Shown one piece after another: positions 1-8,409 of a stretch of 64,000 nucleotides of DNA. This DNA comes from Altererythrobacter lutimaris (GTDB lineage Bacteria > Pseudomonadota > Alphaproteobacteria > Sphingomonadales > Sphingomonadaceae). The stretch spans positions 434,001-498,000 of the forward strand of contig NZ_JABWTA010000001.1 in assembly GCF_013371495.1 (NCBI RefSeq), written 5' to 3'. Every line of letters begins with the position of its first letter. Position 1 is the stretch's first letter. Made by a program: the position numbers and the translations under genes. The notes beneath the pieces are model-generated. The model was given only the letters and a program-made list of their open reading frames with translations. It was not told the DNA's origin and did not search any database.

Positions 1-934
1 TTTCGCTTGAAGCGCCGGTTATGCCGACCTGCTGCGCAAGATCACGGATCGCTGGTGCAACCGTGAGTGCTGCGAAATAGCCGTAGACGACCGTCGGAAC
101 CCCAGCGAGGATCTCGAGTGCCGGCTTCACCCATGCACGCAGTTTCGGGTTTGCATATTGCGTTAGGTAGATTGCGCTCATCAATCCGAGTGGGATCGCA
201 ACGATCATAGCAATGATCGCACCGATGAAGATTGTGCCCCAGAACAGCGGGATCGCACCGTAGCGCGTGGGGTCAGGGTTGTCCGGATTGGCCATCGGAT
301 CAGGCGCCCAATGCGTTCCGAACAGGAAGTCGAACGGCCCAATCATGGTAAAGAAGCGTGCGGTCTCGAAAACCAGACTGGCGAGAATGCCAATGGTCGT
401 GAGGATCGCAACGAGCGATGCGATCAACAGGATCATCATCACAGTCCGCTCGACGCGGGTGCGGGCGGCAAAATCAGGTTTCAGTCGAAGGAAGGCAAAC
501 GCACCTCCCAGAAAGCCGATGACACAGGTCGCAGCGAAGCCAACCCAGCCATAAAAGCTCTGCGCTTCGCGGAAGAGTTCGACGTAATCGCGGGCAGCCG
601 GATTGAAGACCGCTTGCGTTGAGCCACTGGCCACCGCGCGGGCCTCGGACAGTATGGCCTGTCGCTGCAGGTCAAAATCGGGAAGATTGGCTGCTTCGGG
701 GCTGGCTAGCACTGCCTGCATGACCAAGCCGGGTGCGAACAGGCTCCATAGCCCAATAAAGAGAAGGATCGGTATCCCGATCCAAAGCGCTACATACCAG
801 CCGTGATAGGTGGGCAGGCTGGGCAATCGCCCGGTCTCGCTCTCGCGGGCGAATGTCCAGGCGCGCGCACGAGCCGCCAACCATCCAGCAAGCCCGAGGC
901 CTAAGGCCAAGAGTAACAGGATAGTTGGCGACAT
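1..934 (-). CDS. pstC: Phosphate ABC transporter permease PstC (3' part cut off by window edge)
   Basis: This is an inner-membrane permease subunit of the high-affinity phosphate importer PstSCAB. The frame is open from an ATG at 934 to the window edge, about 311 codons, so the C-terminal end is missing. It opens with a hydrophobic helix, has a long polar N-terminal segment with a second helix (the extended PstC form common in alphaproteobacteria), then the transporter core with GTIFIGAIIAMIVAIPLG and a LAGVPTVVYGYFA stretch, which matches the EAA-loop region of phosphate permeases. It lies 14 bases downstream of pstS on the same strand, so co-transcription is likely. pstA, pstB and phoU probably follow outside the window. 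Confidence 0.9.
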   Translation of the reverse strand, partial: MSPTILLLLALGLGLAGWLAARARAWTFARESETGRLPSLPTYHGWYVALWIGIPILLFIGLWSLFAPGLVMQAVLASPEAANLPDFDLQRQAILSEARAVASGSTQAVFNPAARDYVELFREAQSFYGWVGFAATCVIGFLGGAFAFLRLKPDFAARTRVERTVMMILLIASLVAILTTIGILASLVFETARFFTMIGPFDFLFGTHWAPDPMANPDNPDPTRYGAIPLFWGTIFIGAIIAMIVAIPLGLMSAIYLTQYANPKLRAWVKPALEILAGVPTVVYGYFAALTVAPAIRDLAQQVGITGASSE

Positions 935-948
935 GCGTATGCGTTACC

Positions 949-1998
949 TTACTTCAGCTCAGAACCGTCAATGGTCGTGAACTCGGTTGCAGCTTTCATA
1001 TTCGCTTCCATCACATCAGCAGGTGATGCGATGAGGCCGATGTCGGTCAGCGGGCCGTCAACGTTCCACATTTTGGTCCACTGAGTGAGATATTCCTTGA
1101 GACCAGGGATCGCATCGACGTGTGCCTTCTTCACATAGACGTAAAGCGGGCGTGCACCGGGGTAGGCGAAGCTCGAGATGTTCTCATAAGTGGGCTCAAC
1201 ACCGTTCATAGGCAGCCCCTGCACTTTGTCGGCGTTTTCCTCAAGATAAGAATATCCGAAAACCCCAACTGCTTTCGGGTTGCTTTCGATTTTCTGCACA
1301 ATCAGGTTGTCTTGCTCACCCTGATCAACATAAGCGCCGTCAGAACGCACTTCCGTGCAGACCTGATCGTAGCGATCTTCGTCTGACTCCTTCAGAGCCT
1401 TCATGTCTTCATTGGTTTTGCAGCCAACTTCGAGCACGAGTTCCTTCAGCGCGTCGCGCGTACCCGATGTGCTTGGCGGGCCATAAACAAGGATCGGCTC
1501 GTTCGGCAGCGACGGGTCAACGTCTGACCAATTTGTGTTGGTCTGCTCTCCGCCATAGGGGCTTGCCGCGATGGCTTCGTAGACCTGCTTAGGCGTCAAA
1601 CTCATCATGATGCCGCCTTGTGCGGATGCAAATGCGATACCATCGAGGCCGACTTTCAGCTCGATGATGTCGGTCACGCCATTAGCCTGGCAGTCGGCAA
1701 ATTCACTCGCTTTCATGCGGCGCGACGCGTTCGACATATCAGGCGTCGCAGCGCCTACACCTTCACAGAACAGCTTCATGCCGCCGCCGGTGCCGGTCGA
1801 TTCGATGATCGGTGATTTAATCTCTGGGTTCTCGCGAGCTAGCGCTTCCGCCACCGCCTTAGCGAATGGGAAGACAGTAGAAGAGCCGACGGCACGGACA
1901 GAGTCGCGGGCAGCGCCATCACCACCGCCGCTGCCGCCACAGGCGGTCAGAGCGAGGGCAGAAGCGGCCGCGAAGATAAAGGATTTTGTCTTAGTCAT
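949..1998 (-). CDS. pstS: Phosphate-binding lipoprotein PstS
   Basis: Substrate-binding component of the Pst phosphate importer. I chose the ATG at 1998 because a purine-rich AGAGAAA lies just upstream and the protein then begins MTKTKSFIF with a lipoprotein signal ending LTAC, followed by a Gly/Ser-rich linker. An in-frame start at 2040 would add 14 residues before the signal. The mature part shows the PstS phosphate pocket: AVGSSTVFPFAKAVAE, ESTGTGGGMKLFCEG, and PSTSGTRDALKEL. About 349 residues, normal for the family. It sits between the porin gene and pstC, consistent with phosphate capture in the periplasm after passage through the porin. Confidence 0.93.
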   Translation of the reverse strand: MTKTKSFIFAAASALALTACGGSGGGDGAARDSVRAVGSSTVFPFAKAVAEALARENPEIKSPIIESTGTGGGMKLFCEGVGAATPDMSNASRRMKASEFADCQANGVTDIIELKVGLDGIAFASAQGGIMMSLTPKQVYEAIAASPYGGEQTNTNWSDVDPSLPNEPILVYGPPSTSGTRDALKELVLEVGCKTNEDMKALKESDEDRYDQVCTEVRSDGAYVDQGEQDNLIVQKIESNPKAVGVFGYSYLEENADKVQGLPMNGVEPTYENISSFAYPGARPLYVYVKKAHVDAIPGLKEYLTQWTKMWNVDGPLTDIGLIASPADVMEANMKAATEFTTIDGSELK

Positions 1999-2088
1999 GG
2001 TTTCTCTCACTTTGCTGATGAGAAGCGCAAAAGCGCGCAATTATTACAGGGTCGAGACGATGTGTCTTTTGCTTGTGGATATCCGCGA

Positions 2089-3483
2089 TCAGAAATCGAT
2101 CTGCGCGCGCATGCCGAATACGTCGACTGAATAGTCGACATCACCGGTTCCGGTCGGGAATACAGCGTCGGAGTATTTCAGCTTGCCGTAGTTGGCGAGC
2201 AACATCGTGTAATCCGTCGGCTTCCAGACCAGTGACAGGAAATAGCCATCCTGCGTGCCGCCAATGACGCCGGAGTCGGTCAGATCGAGACGGTCATAGC
2301 GGGCATTGAGCTGGATCGAGCCGATGCCACCTTCACCAACCGGATTGACCGGTTTCGTGCGGTCGAACTTGCCGCCCTTATAGCCGCGTGTGTCACCTTT
2401 GGTGAGGAAGTAGCCCACTTCAGCATAGCCACCGAAGAATGTCGGGTTCTCGAACATATTGGGGCGCGAGACCTTGTTCCAGTGACCTTCTACAACCGCG
2501 TGGAACGGGCCAGAAATGATTGCTGATTCAAGACCGTACATCGTCTCACTGTTGGCTGAGAAACGGTCGGTGTTGATGAAGCGCTCGTCAGTGAATGCGA
2601 CTAGCGGACGCTGGCGATAGCGAGTCGTCGCGCCTTCTTCGAGCTCGCGATAGTGAAGCGAACCGCCGAGGTGCAGCTGGGCGTTGCCGAGCTTCGGCAT
2701 GTAGACAACGCGGCCATCGACGCTCCACTCATCGTTCGAGAGCTCGTCCATATTGTCTGTGAAGACGCCGGCCTGAACGAGCACATCGCCCTTGCCGTAG
2801 GTTGCGCCAATGCCGACGCGGCGCACAAAGCCGAATGCGTCTGTAAACGCGGCGCGCTCAATAAAACTGGTGTGAAGCGAGCTGGTCAGCTCGGCGAGCG
2901 ATTGGAAGTTGTTGAATTGACCAACGCTGATTTCAACATCGCCTGCCTCGTAAGAAATGATCGCGTCTGTGACTGCCAGATCGCTGTTTGCGACATCAAC
3001 TTCGAATTTGAAGCCGAAGCCGCCCGGCATGTCGCCTGCCATCCCAAGACGTGCGCGGCGGATATCAGTGCCCCATCCATCGTCTACGCCGGTTGAGGAA
3101 GGCGCGTTTACAAAGCCGGTGTCATACTGCAGGCGTCCGCGCGGTTTGAACTTCCAGCCACCTGAAGTGCTGATCTCTGGTGTGCCTTTGAACGCGATTT
3201 TCGGCGCTTCGTCCGCCTTTTTCTGCGCGGCGATGGCTGTTTCGCTTGCGGCAACAGCTGCTGCGTTGGCTTCTGCGGCCGCTGTATTGGCGGCTTCAGC
3301 TTGCGCTTCTGCTTGTTCGAGCTCGCCTTCAAGTTGGTCAACACGTGCCATCAGCGCAGCCATTTGTTCACGCAATTCAGCAATTTGGTCCGCAGAAGTT
3401 GCCTCGTGGTCCTTAGCGTGAGCGGGGACCGCGGCGAGGGTGCTCAGCGCGGTCGCCGCGAGAAGAAGAGTGTGCGTTTTCAT
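2089..3483 (-). CDS. Phosphate-selective porin, OprO/OprP family
   Basis: Predicted outer-membrane beta-barrel of 464 residues. It has a Sec signal peptide (MKTHTLLLAATALS to PAHA), then an Ala/Glu-rich coiled coil from about residue 30 to 95, as in trimeric porins, then a barrel resembling OprP/OprO: KFKPRGRLQYD, FGFKFEVDVANSDLAVTDA, VSVGQF-type strands. The C-terminus alternates hydrophobic residues and ends in Phe (MRAQIDF), the signal for BAM-dependent insertion. A Pho box lies 53 bases before its start, and phoR and pstS flank it, so phosphate or polyphosphate uptake under phosphate limitation is the likely role. Substrate specificity is inferred from family and context. Confidence 0.85.
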   Translation of the reverse strand: MKTHTLLLAATALSTLAAVPAHAKDHEATSADQIAELREQMAALMARVDQLEGELEQAEAQAEAANTAAAEANAAAVAASETAIAAQKKADEAPKIAFKGTPEISTSGGWKFKPRGRLQYDTGFVNAPSSTGVDDGWGTDIRRARLGMAGDMPGGFGFKFEVDVANSDLAVTDAIISYEAGDVEISVGQFNNFQSLAELTSSLHTSFIERAAFTDAFGFVRRVGIGATYGKGDVLVQAGVFTDNMDELSNDEWSVDGRVVYMPKLGNAQLHLGGSLHYRELEEGATTRYRQRPLVAFTDERFINTDRFSANSETMYGLESAIISGPFHAVVEGHWNKVSRPNMFENPTFFGGYAEVGYFLTKGDTRGYKGGKFDRTKPVNPVGEGGIGSIQLNARYDRLDLTDSGVIGGTQDGYFLSLVWKPTDYTMLLANYGKLKYSDAVFPTGTGDVDYSVDVFGMRAQIDF

Positions 3484-3535
3484 GAGAATCGGTTTCCGGA
3501 TCTGTTGTGTCCGGAGCTGCGCCTATGGCCGCAGC

Positions 3536-3553
3536 GTTACAGTTCTGTGACAC
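3536..3553 (-). promoter_or_regulatory. Putative Pho box upstream of the porin gene
   Basis: On the minus strand the sequence reads GTGTCAC-AGAA-CTGTAAC: two 7-base direct repeats with 4 bases between them. This matches the PhoB box pattern (CTGTCAT-N4-CTGTCAY) at most positions. It lies 53 bases upstream of the porin start and downstream of the phoR stop, so it could drive porin-pstS-pstC as a unit separate from phoR. Binding is inferred. Confidence 0.6.
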
Positions 3554-3636
3554 CGAGCTTCGTCTGCTAGATGCATCTGTGGACAAGCAGTGGAGAACCC
3601 TCAGAACGACAATTTCACAACCCGCTTACTGAGGAA

Positions 3637-4836
3637 TTAGGCGCTTTCTTGAAGAAGTGGAAAGCGGACTGTGACCTTTGTACCTTCGCCAGGGGTGCTG
3701 GAGATATCGAGCTTGCCGCGATGCCGTTCTACGATGTGCTTCACGATCGCCAAGCCAAGGCCTGTGCCGCCTGACGCGCGGCTACGTCCGGGGTCCGTGC
3801 GATAGAATCGGCGTGTGAGATGCGGCAAATGCTCAGCAGGGATGCCTTCGCCTTTGTCTTGGACGGCAAAGCGTGCATGGCCGCCAATACCCTTTTCTAA
3901 CGAGACTGTGACCGGAGAACTCTCGCCGCCGTATTTGAGTGCATTGTCGACCAGATTGCGCACCAACTGCTCAAGCTGCTGCGTATCGCCCCGAATAGTT
4001 AGCTCCGTTTCCAGCTCAAGCGCGATGCGATCCTTTCGCTCCGAGCCCGCCGCATCATTAGCCGCACGCTTGATCAACCCTGCAAGCGCGATGGTTTCGT
4101 CTGGCTCGTCGTGCTTTTCAGCCTCTACTCGTGACAATGACATCAAGTCAGACACCAGATTGCGCATGCGCTGCGCTTCACGAAGGATCGTATCGAGAAA
4201 CTTCTGCGCGGTGTCCGTACCAAGGTGGTCAGGCGTATCGCTGAGTGTTTCAACATAGCCGATGATCGCTGCGAGAGGCGTGCGCAGCTCATGGCTGGCG
4301 TTCGCGACAAAGTCGGTATGGGCACGGCTAATATCGGCTTCGGCAGTCTTGTTCGTAAGCTCAATGATGGCCATGTCGCCGTCAATGGTCTGACGGTTGA
4401 TCCGCCAAATATCCCGCCTGCGGGCCAGACCTCTAACAACGGCGCTACCGTCTCTGCTGGAGCTGAATAGCGCAACGGCTTGCGGCTGGCGGAAGATGAC
4501 GCGGGTGTCCTGACCCACTACATGACCGCCTAGGACGCGGCGCGCACTGTGGTTAGCAATACTGACCTTATTGCGATTCGTGATGAGCAGTGGTGACTGG
4601 GCGTTCTCGATGAGCGCACCTATGGTTTCCAGATCAAGGCTGCTCTTTTGTCGCTTCGACCGCGTGTCTGGCGGCTTCTCCGATGTCAGAAACAGTGAGC
4701 CGATCCAGACAATTAGCACCGCGACCGCTGCTACCGGATGCAATCCGAAGAACGCCAGCGCGATGCAACTGACAAGCGCCAAGATCATGCCGGTGTAAGG
4801 GGGCGTTGTGCGCGACTCCATCACATCAGCGCCCAT
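3637..4836 (-). CDS. phoR: Phosphate regulon sensor histidine kinase PhoR
   Basis: Membrane histidine kinase of 399 residues. Two hydrophobic helices lie near residues 17-50 with almost no periplasmic loop. A PAS-like segment (about 70-160) follows, then the HisKA H-box FVANASHELRTPLAAIIGY with the phosphorylated His near 182. The ATPase domain shows the N-box (LVDNALKYGG), G1 (DKGEGIP) and G2 (GGTGLGLAIVKHI). Architecture and neighbours (porin, pstS, pstC) identify it as PhoR, which would phosphorylate PhoB, encoded elsewhere. No clear Shine-Dalgarno decides between ATG at 4836 and ATG at 4821. Confidence 0.87.
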   Translation of the reverse strand: MGADVMESRTTPPYTGMILALVSCIALAFFGLHPVAAVAVLIVWIGSLFLTSEKPPDTRSKRQKSSLDLETIGALIENAQSPLLITNRNKVSIANHSARRVLGGHVVGQDTRVIFRQPQAVALFSSSRDGSAVVRGLARRRDIWRINRQTIDGDMAIIELTNKTAEADISRAHTDFVANASHELRTPLAAIIGYVETLSDTPDHLGTDTAQKFLDTILREAQRMRNLVSDLMSLSRVEAEKHDEPDETIALAGLIKRAANDAAGSERKDRIALELETELTIRGDTQQLEQLVRNLVDNALKYGGESSPVTVSLEKGIGGHARFAVQDKGEGIPAEHLPHLTRRFYRTDPGRSRASGGTGLGLAIVKHIVERHRGKLDISSTPGEGTKVTVRFPLLQESA

Positions 4837-4860
4837 AGCGAGCAGTGGTAAGTCCGCAAA

Positions 4861-4886
4861 GCGAAAAGCGGCTGCAATATGCCGCG
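4861..4886 (-). terminator. Putative intrinsic terminator after tRNA-Glu
   Basis: On the minus strand, downstream of the tRNA, GCGGC-atattgca-GCCGC forms a 5-bp stem followed by TTTTCGCTTT. The stem is short but the position, between the tRNA and phoR, suits termination of the tRNA transcript. Confidence 0.45.
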
Positions 4887-4941
4887 CTGCTTCATTTCCT
4901 GAATTTGTTGGGATTTGCTCGCAAGGATCGTGGTGAAGTGG

Positions 4942-5016
4942 TGGTGACCCGTACGGGAATCGAACCCGTGTTTCAGCCGTGAAAGGGCCGCGTCCTAACC
5001 GCTAGACGAACGGGCC
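4942..5016 (-). tRNA. tRNA-Glu (anticodon TTC)
   Basis: Read on the minus strand, the sequence folds as a complete tRNA. The acceptor GGCCCGT pairs with ACGGGTC with one G-U. The D-arm contains TCTAGCGGTTAGGA. The anticodon loop CTTTCAC carries TTC. The T-arm is CACGGG-TTCGATT-CCCGT. The discriminator A is followed by an encoded CCA at 4942-4944. The length is 75 with CCA, usual for tRNA-Glu. Confidence 0.97.
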
Positions 5017-5079
5017 ACGCTCGCTTGCGAGAGCGCGCAAATAGGGGCGCTATGCCTAGCGGTCAACCCTTGTTTCGCA

Positions 5080-6858
5080 TCAATCTGCAAAGGCAGCATC
5101 TTCAAGGTGTAATTCAGCTTGCGGACGGCTTCCCCAATCATCGATTTTCGCGCGGCCCGCGAGGTGAAAACGGCGGCCTTGTGCGCGATGAAGCAAGGTT
5201 TGCCCCATCTCGCTATCGGCCGCTCTGAATGCGATGGCTTTGAAGGATCCGCCCTCTGGCCCTGCTGCGATGACGCGAACGTGGTCTTGCCCGACTATGT
5301 CGGCCTTGACGATTCGTACCGGGCCCACTGCAATGCGCGGTGCGGGCCATCCGACGCCGTAAGGGCCTGCCTGTTCCAGCGTTTCAACGAGCTGCGTAGT
5401 CAGTCCGCCTGCTGATACCGAAAGATCGAGCTTCATGACCTGTGCGGCGCGAGCGCGCGTCACGTCGCGCGACAAGCGTTCGTCGAGAAAGTCAGCAAGC
5501 GCGTTCAGCTTGTCACTCTCGACAGTCAGTCCGGCTGCCATGGCATGTCCACCGCCTGCGACGAGCAGGCCTTCGTCACGCGCTGCAATAATCGCCGCGC
5601 CGAGGTCAACGCCAGAGATCGAGCGCCCCGAACCTTTGCCGGTTCCGTCAGCTTCATCCATTGCAATGACAATCGACGGCTTGCCGGTCTTTTCCTTGAT
5701 GCGCCCGGCAACAATCCCGATGACACCGGGATGCCAGCCTCTGCCAGAGAGAGTGAGCACTGCGCGATTGTCCAGCCCGGCGATCATTTCTTCCGCTGCG
5801 GCCTGTACTTCGCGTTCAATAGCTCTGCGGTCCTCATTGAGGTCGGATAGCTGAGCCGCGATTGCGCGCGCTTCCTCAGGATCCTCTGTGGTCAGCAAAC
5901 GCACGCCAAGCGTCGATTCCCCGACTCTGCCGCCTGCATTGATGCGCGGACCCAGCGCAAAGCCCAAATCGCTGCATTTCGGGGCGCGGTTGAGTCTGCT
6001 CGCGTCGATCAAGGCGGCCATGCCAATGCGCTCACGCCGGGCCATGACTTTGAGCCCTTGGGTCACAAAGGCCCGGTTCAATCCATGCAGAGCCGCGACA
6101 TCGGCCACCGTGCCCAGCGCCACCAGATCAAGCAATTCCATTAGATTGGGCTCATCGCGCTGCTCGAAATAACCTTGCACTCGCAAGGTTCGAACGATTG
6201 CAATGGCAAGAAGGAACGCAACGCCGACGGCAGCCAGATGACCGTGCGATGCCGCAAGATCAGTTTCATCAAGCCGATTGGGATTGACTAGAGCAGCGGC
6301 ACGCGGAAGCTCGGCTGCACATTTGTGATGATCGACGACAATAACATCGACGCCGGCTTCATGCGCCTGGGCCAAGGCATCATGTGCCATCGCGCCGCAA
6401 TCGACTGTAACAATTAAGCTGGACCCGCCCTGCGCCAGCTTGACCAAGGCTTTGCCGCTTGGGCCGTATCCTTCGAGAAGCCGGTCGGGGATGTAGTAAT
6501 CAGCGTCCAGCTCTAGCTCGCGCAGCAATTGCACAAGCAAGGCAGCACTGGTTGCCCCATCCACGTCATAGTCGCCATAAATCGTGATGCGCTCTTGCCC
6601 TAGAATGGCTTGCGCAATCCGCTCGGCAGCGGCTTCCATGTCTTTGAACTCGCCAGGATCAGGCAGAAACTCGCGCATGGTCGGATTGGCATGACGCGCT
6701 ACATCGTCGGGCGAGACGCCGCGTGTCATCAGCAATTGCGTGGTGAGGTCCTGTTCGAGGCTGGAAGTCAATTCCATTGCGCCGCCGCGCCACTGCCAGG
6801 CCTGACCGGACAGTGACTGTTTTACGCCAAGGACAAGGGAGAGTGGTGTCGTAGCCAT
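5080..6858 (-). CDS. recJ: Single-stranded-DNA-specific exonuclease RecJ
   Basis: 5'-to-3' exonuclease of the DHH phosphoesterase family, acting in RecF-pathway recombination and mismatch repair. The 592-residue protein carries the metal-binding motifs in order: YGDYDVDGATSAA near residue 94, VDCG near 152, VVDHHK with the DHH at about 176-178, and the DHHA1 part with GGGHAMAAGLTV. A GFALGPRINAGGR motif typical of RecJ is present. Length is normal. It is transcribed alone on the minus strand, divergent from the flavodoxin-like gene. Confidence 0.95.
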   Translation of the reverse strand: MATTPLSLVLGVKQSLSGQAWQWRGGAMELTSSLEQDLTTQLLMTRGVSPDDVARHANPTMREFLPDPGEFKDMEAAAERIAQAILGQERITIYGDYDVDGATSAALLVQLLRELELDADYYIPDRLLEGYGPSGKALVKLAQGGSSLIVTVDCGAMAHDALAQAHEAGVDVIVVDHHKCAAELPRAAALVNPNRLDETDLAASHGHLAAVGVAFLLAIAIVRTLRVQGYFEQRDEPNLMELLDLVALGTVADVAALHGLNRAFVTQGLKVMARRERIGMAALIDASRLNRAPKCSDLGFALGPRINAGGRVGESTLGVRLLTTEDPEEARAIAAQLSDLNEDRRAIEREVQAAAEEMIAGLDNRAVLTLSGRGWHPGVIGIVAGRIKEKTGKPSIVIAMDEADGTGKGSGRSISGVDLGAAIIAARDEGLLVAGGGHAMAAGLTVESDKLNALADFLDERLSRDVTRARAAQVMKLDLSVSAGGLTTQLVETLEQAGPYGVGWPAPRIAVGPVRIVKADIVGQDHVRVIAAGPEGGSFKAIAFRAADSEMGQTLLHRAQGRRFHLAGRAKIDDWGSRPQAELHLEDAAFAD

Positions 6859-6916
6859 GCACTTGCTTTAGCTTAGGTCAAGAAAGAGCAACAGCCTTGC
6901 GCCGCTGCAATCGACA

Positions 6917-7441
6917 GTGATTGACATGGAGGCGTGGGATGCGAAGCTTACGCCGATGGTAAACGCACCGCTTCTTATTGTCTGGCACAGCCGAACTGGT
7001 GCAAGCGAAGCTATGGCGCGAGCGGCTGCCGAAGGCGCGGGGGATCACGCAGTTCTCATGCGCGCTGACGAGGTTGAGCCAGAGCATTTGCTGGACGCCG
7101 AAGGTTATCTCTTCGTTTGCCCCGAGAATCTCGCGAGTATGAGCGGGCTCATCAAAGAAATGTTTGACCGGTGTTACTACCCGGTGCTCGATCAATTACA
7201 GGGTCGGCCATATGCAACGATTATTGCAGCCGGATCGGATGGCGAAGGTGCGGAGCGTCAGATCGATCGCATCGCGACCGGGTGGCGATTGAAGCGTGTT
7301 GCTGAGGGCATGATCGTCAACCTGGATGCGCAGTCTCCGGAAGCAATTTTGGCCCCAAAATCGGTGCCTGACGACCAGCTCGCACAATGTCGCGACATTG
7401 GAGAAGCGATTGTCGAAGGGCTGGTGTCGGGAATATTTTGA
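6917..7441 (+). CDS. Flavodoxin-like / NAD(P)H-dependent FMN reductase family protein
   Basis: Predicted cytoplasmic FMN-binding protein of about 174 residues. It has the flavodoxin-fold phosphate loop LIVWHSRTGASEAMARAAAEGA and, further on, a segment YLFVCPENLASMSGLIKEMFDRCYYP that resembles the second FMN loop of flavodoxin-type reductases. The partner and substrate cannot be told from sequence. The annotated start is GTG at 6917. ATGs at 6926 and 6956 are alternatives, and the last would begin directly at the flavodoxin fold (MVNAPLLIVW). It stands alone between recJ and the unknown gene at 7650. Confidence 0.72.
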   Translation: MIDMEAWDAKLTPMVNAPLLIVWHSRTGASEAMARAAAEGAGDHAVLMRADEVEPEHLLDAEGYLFVCPENLASMSGLIKEMFDRCYYPVLDQLQGRPYATIIAAGSDGEGAERQIDRIATGWRLKRVAEGMIVNLDAQSPEAILAPKSVPDDQLAQCRDIGEAIVEGLVSGIF

Positions 7442-7649
7442 GAGCTTCAAGTCACAAGTTTTTACTACTTTCAGCAATTTAATGACTCGACCTTGTTAGC
7501 GTTTCCTTGCAGGTTGTCTGGACTAACGACGGACAATTGGTGGGGATCGACCAATCGGGTTCGAGGAAACTGGGGATCGGTCGCAAGTAGCGGCCAGCCA
7601 CAGCGTTTGTTTGCTCTTTACGGCAGGCAAGCGTCCAGACCGTCTTGCC

Positions 7650-8387
7650 ATGAGCGAATTCATCCGCTCCGCGCCGCAGCTCGCGATTTCGCACGATCCT
7701 TGCACAGAGCCGAGTGATATTCGTCTTGTAGAAGCTGACGCGCGCCCTGATGCGAATGGCACGCAGCAGTTGGCGGGGCAGCCGGTCTGGCTCGAACTCC
7801 TGCGCGAAGGCCTGACATTTGATTGTGTCGGTTTGGCTCCGCGCGAAGCAAGCGAAGCTCCCAAGGTGAATTATCGCTTTGATATTGAACCACATACACC
7901 TTTGGAGAGTTTTGAATCTATCATTCTTACGCCCGGCAAGCACCTCTCTGGTGGAGGCCGCAGTGTGCCGGTTCTGCGAGGATTACTGGGCCTTGCCCGC
8001 GATTTTGTGCACCATTTCAAAGAGGCAAAAGTGGCCTGCTGGCCTCCTTCGCAATCGGCGATAGGGCGCCGCTTTTTTGAGTCTACTGTGACCTCATGGC
8101 TTGATGGTGGACCGTTTCCCGCGCTCGGCCTTACGGCTTTCGCTGATGAAGCTGATGGCAGTATTCTCAGCGTTGGCCTCAGCCACTTTATCGATCAGGA
8201 ATTGCGAATTGATCCTGAGCTTGCGATCGACAAACTGGCTGCCACGCGGCTTGGGCTGAGGCTTATAAATCAGCTCGTTCTGGTTGGCGGCATCGACAAG
8301 AGCGAGACAATAATCGGGCCTGACGGTAGTCGTCTGCTCCTCAGCCCTTCACGAAATGGAAAGTTTGTGAGGGTCTCTCGAGAGTAA
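7650..8387 (+). CDS. Unrecognised protein, partner of the AHH-type gene
   Basis: A 245-residue protein that I do not recognise. It has no signal peptide or membrane segment and appears acidic to neutral and globular. Visible landmarks are a repeated leucine pattern around PVLRGLLGLARDFVHHF, a WPPSQS segment, and a conserved-looking GGPFPALGLTAF stretch. An in-frame TTG at 7611 would add 13 residues, but MSEFIRSAP looks like a more natural start. It lies 22 bases upstream of the AHH-domain gene in the same direction, so the two are probably co-expressed. A role as regulator or immunity-type partner is speculation from the pairing only. Confidence 0.65.
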   Translation: MSEFIRSAPQLAISHDPCTEPSDIRLVEADARPDANGTQQLAGQPVWLELLREGLTFDCVGLAPREASEAPKVNYRFDIEPHTPLESFESIILTPGKHLSGGGRSVPVLRGLLGLARDFVHHFKEAKVACWPPSQSAIGRRFFESTVTSWLDGGPFPALGLTAFADEADGSILSVGLSHFIDQELRIDPELAIDKLAATRLGLRLINQLVLVGGIDKSETIIGPDGSRLLLSPSRNGKFVRVSRE

Positions 8388-8399
8388 CAGAGGTTACTC
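8382..8399. promoter_or_regulatory. Perfect inverted repeat between the unknown gene and the AHH gene
   Basis: GAGTAAC-AGAG-GTTACTC is a perfect 7-bp dyad with a 4-base centre. It overlaps the stop codon of the upstream gene and ends just before the GGGGGA ribosome-binding sequence of the AHH gene. It could be a protein operator or an RNA hairpin affecting translation of the downstream gene. No T-tract follows, so it is not a normal terminator. Confidence 0.35.
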
Positions 8400-8409
8400 G
8401 GGGGGACCA

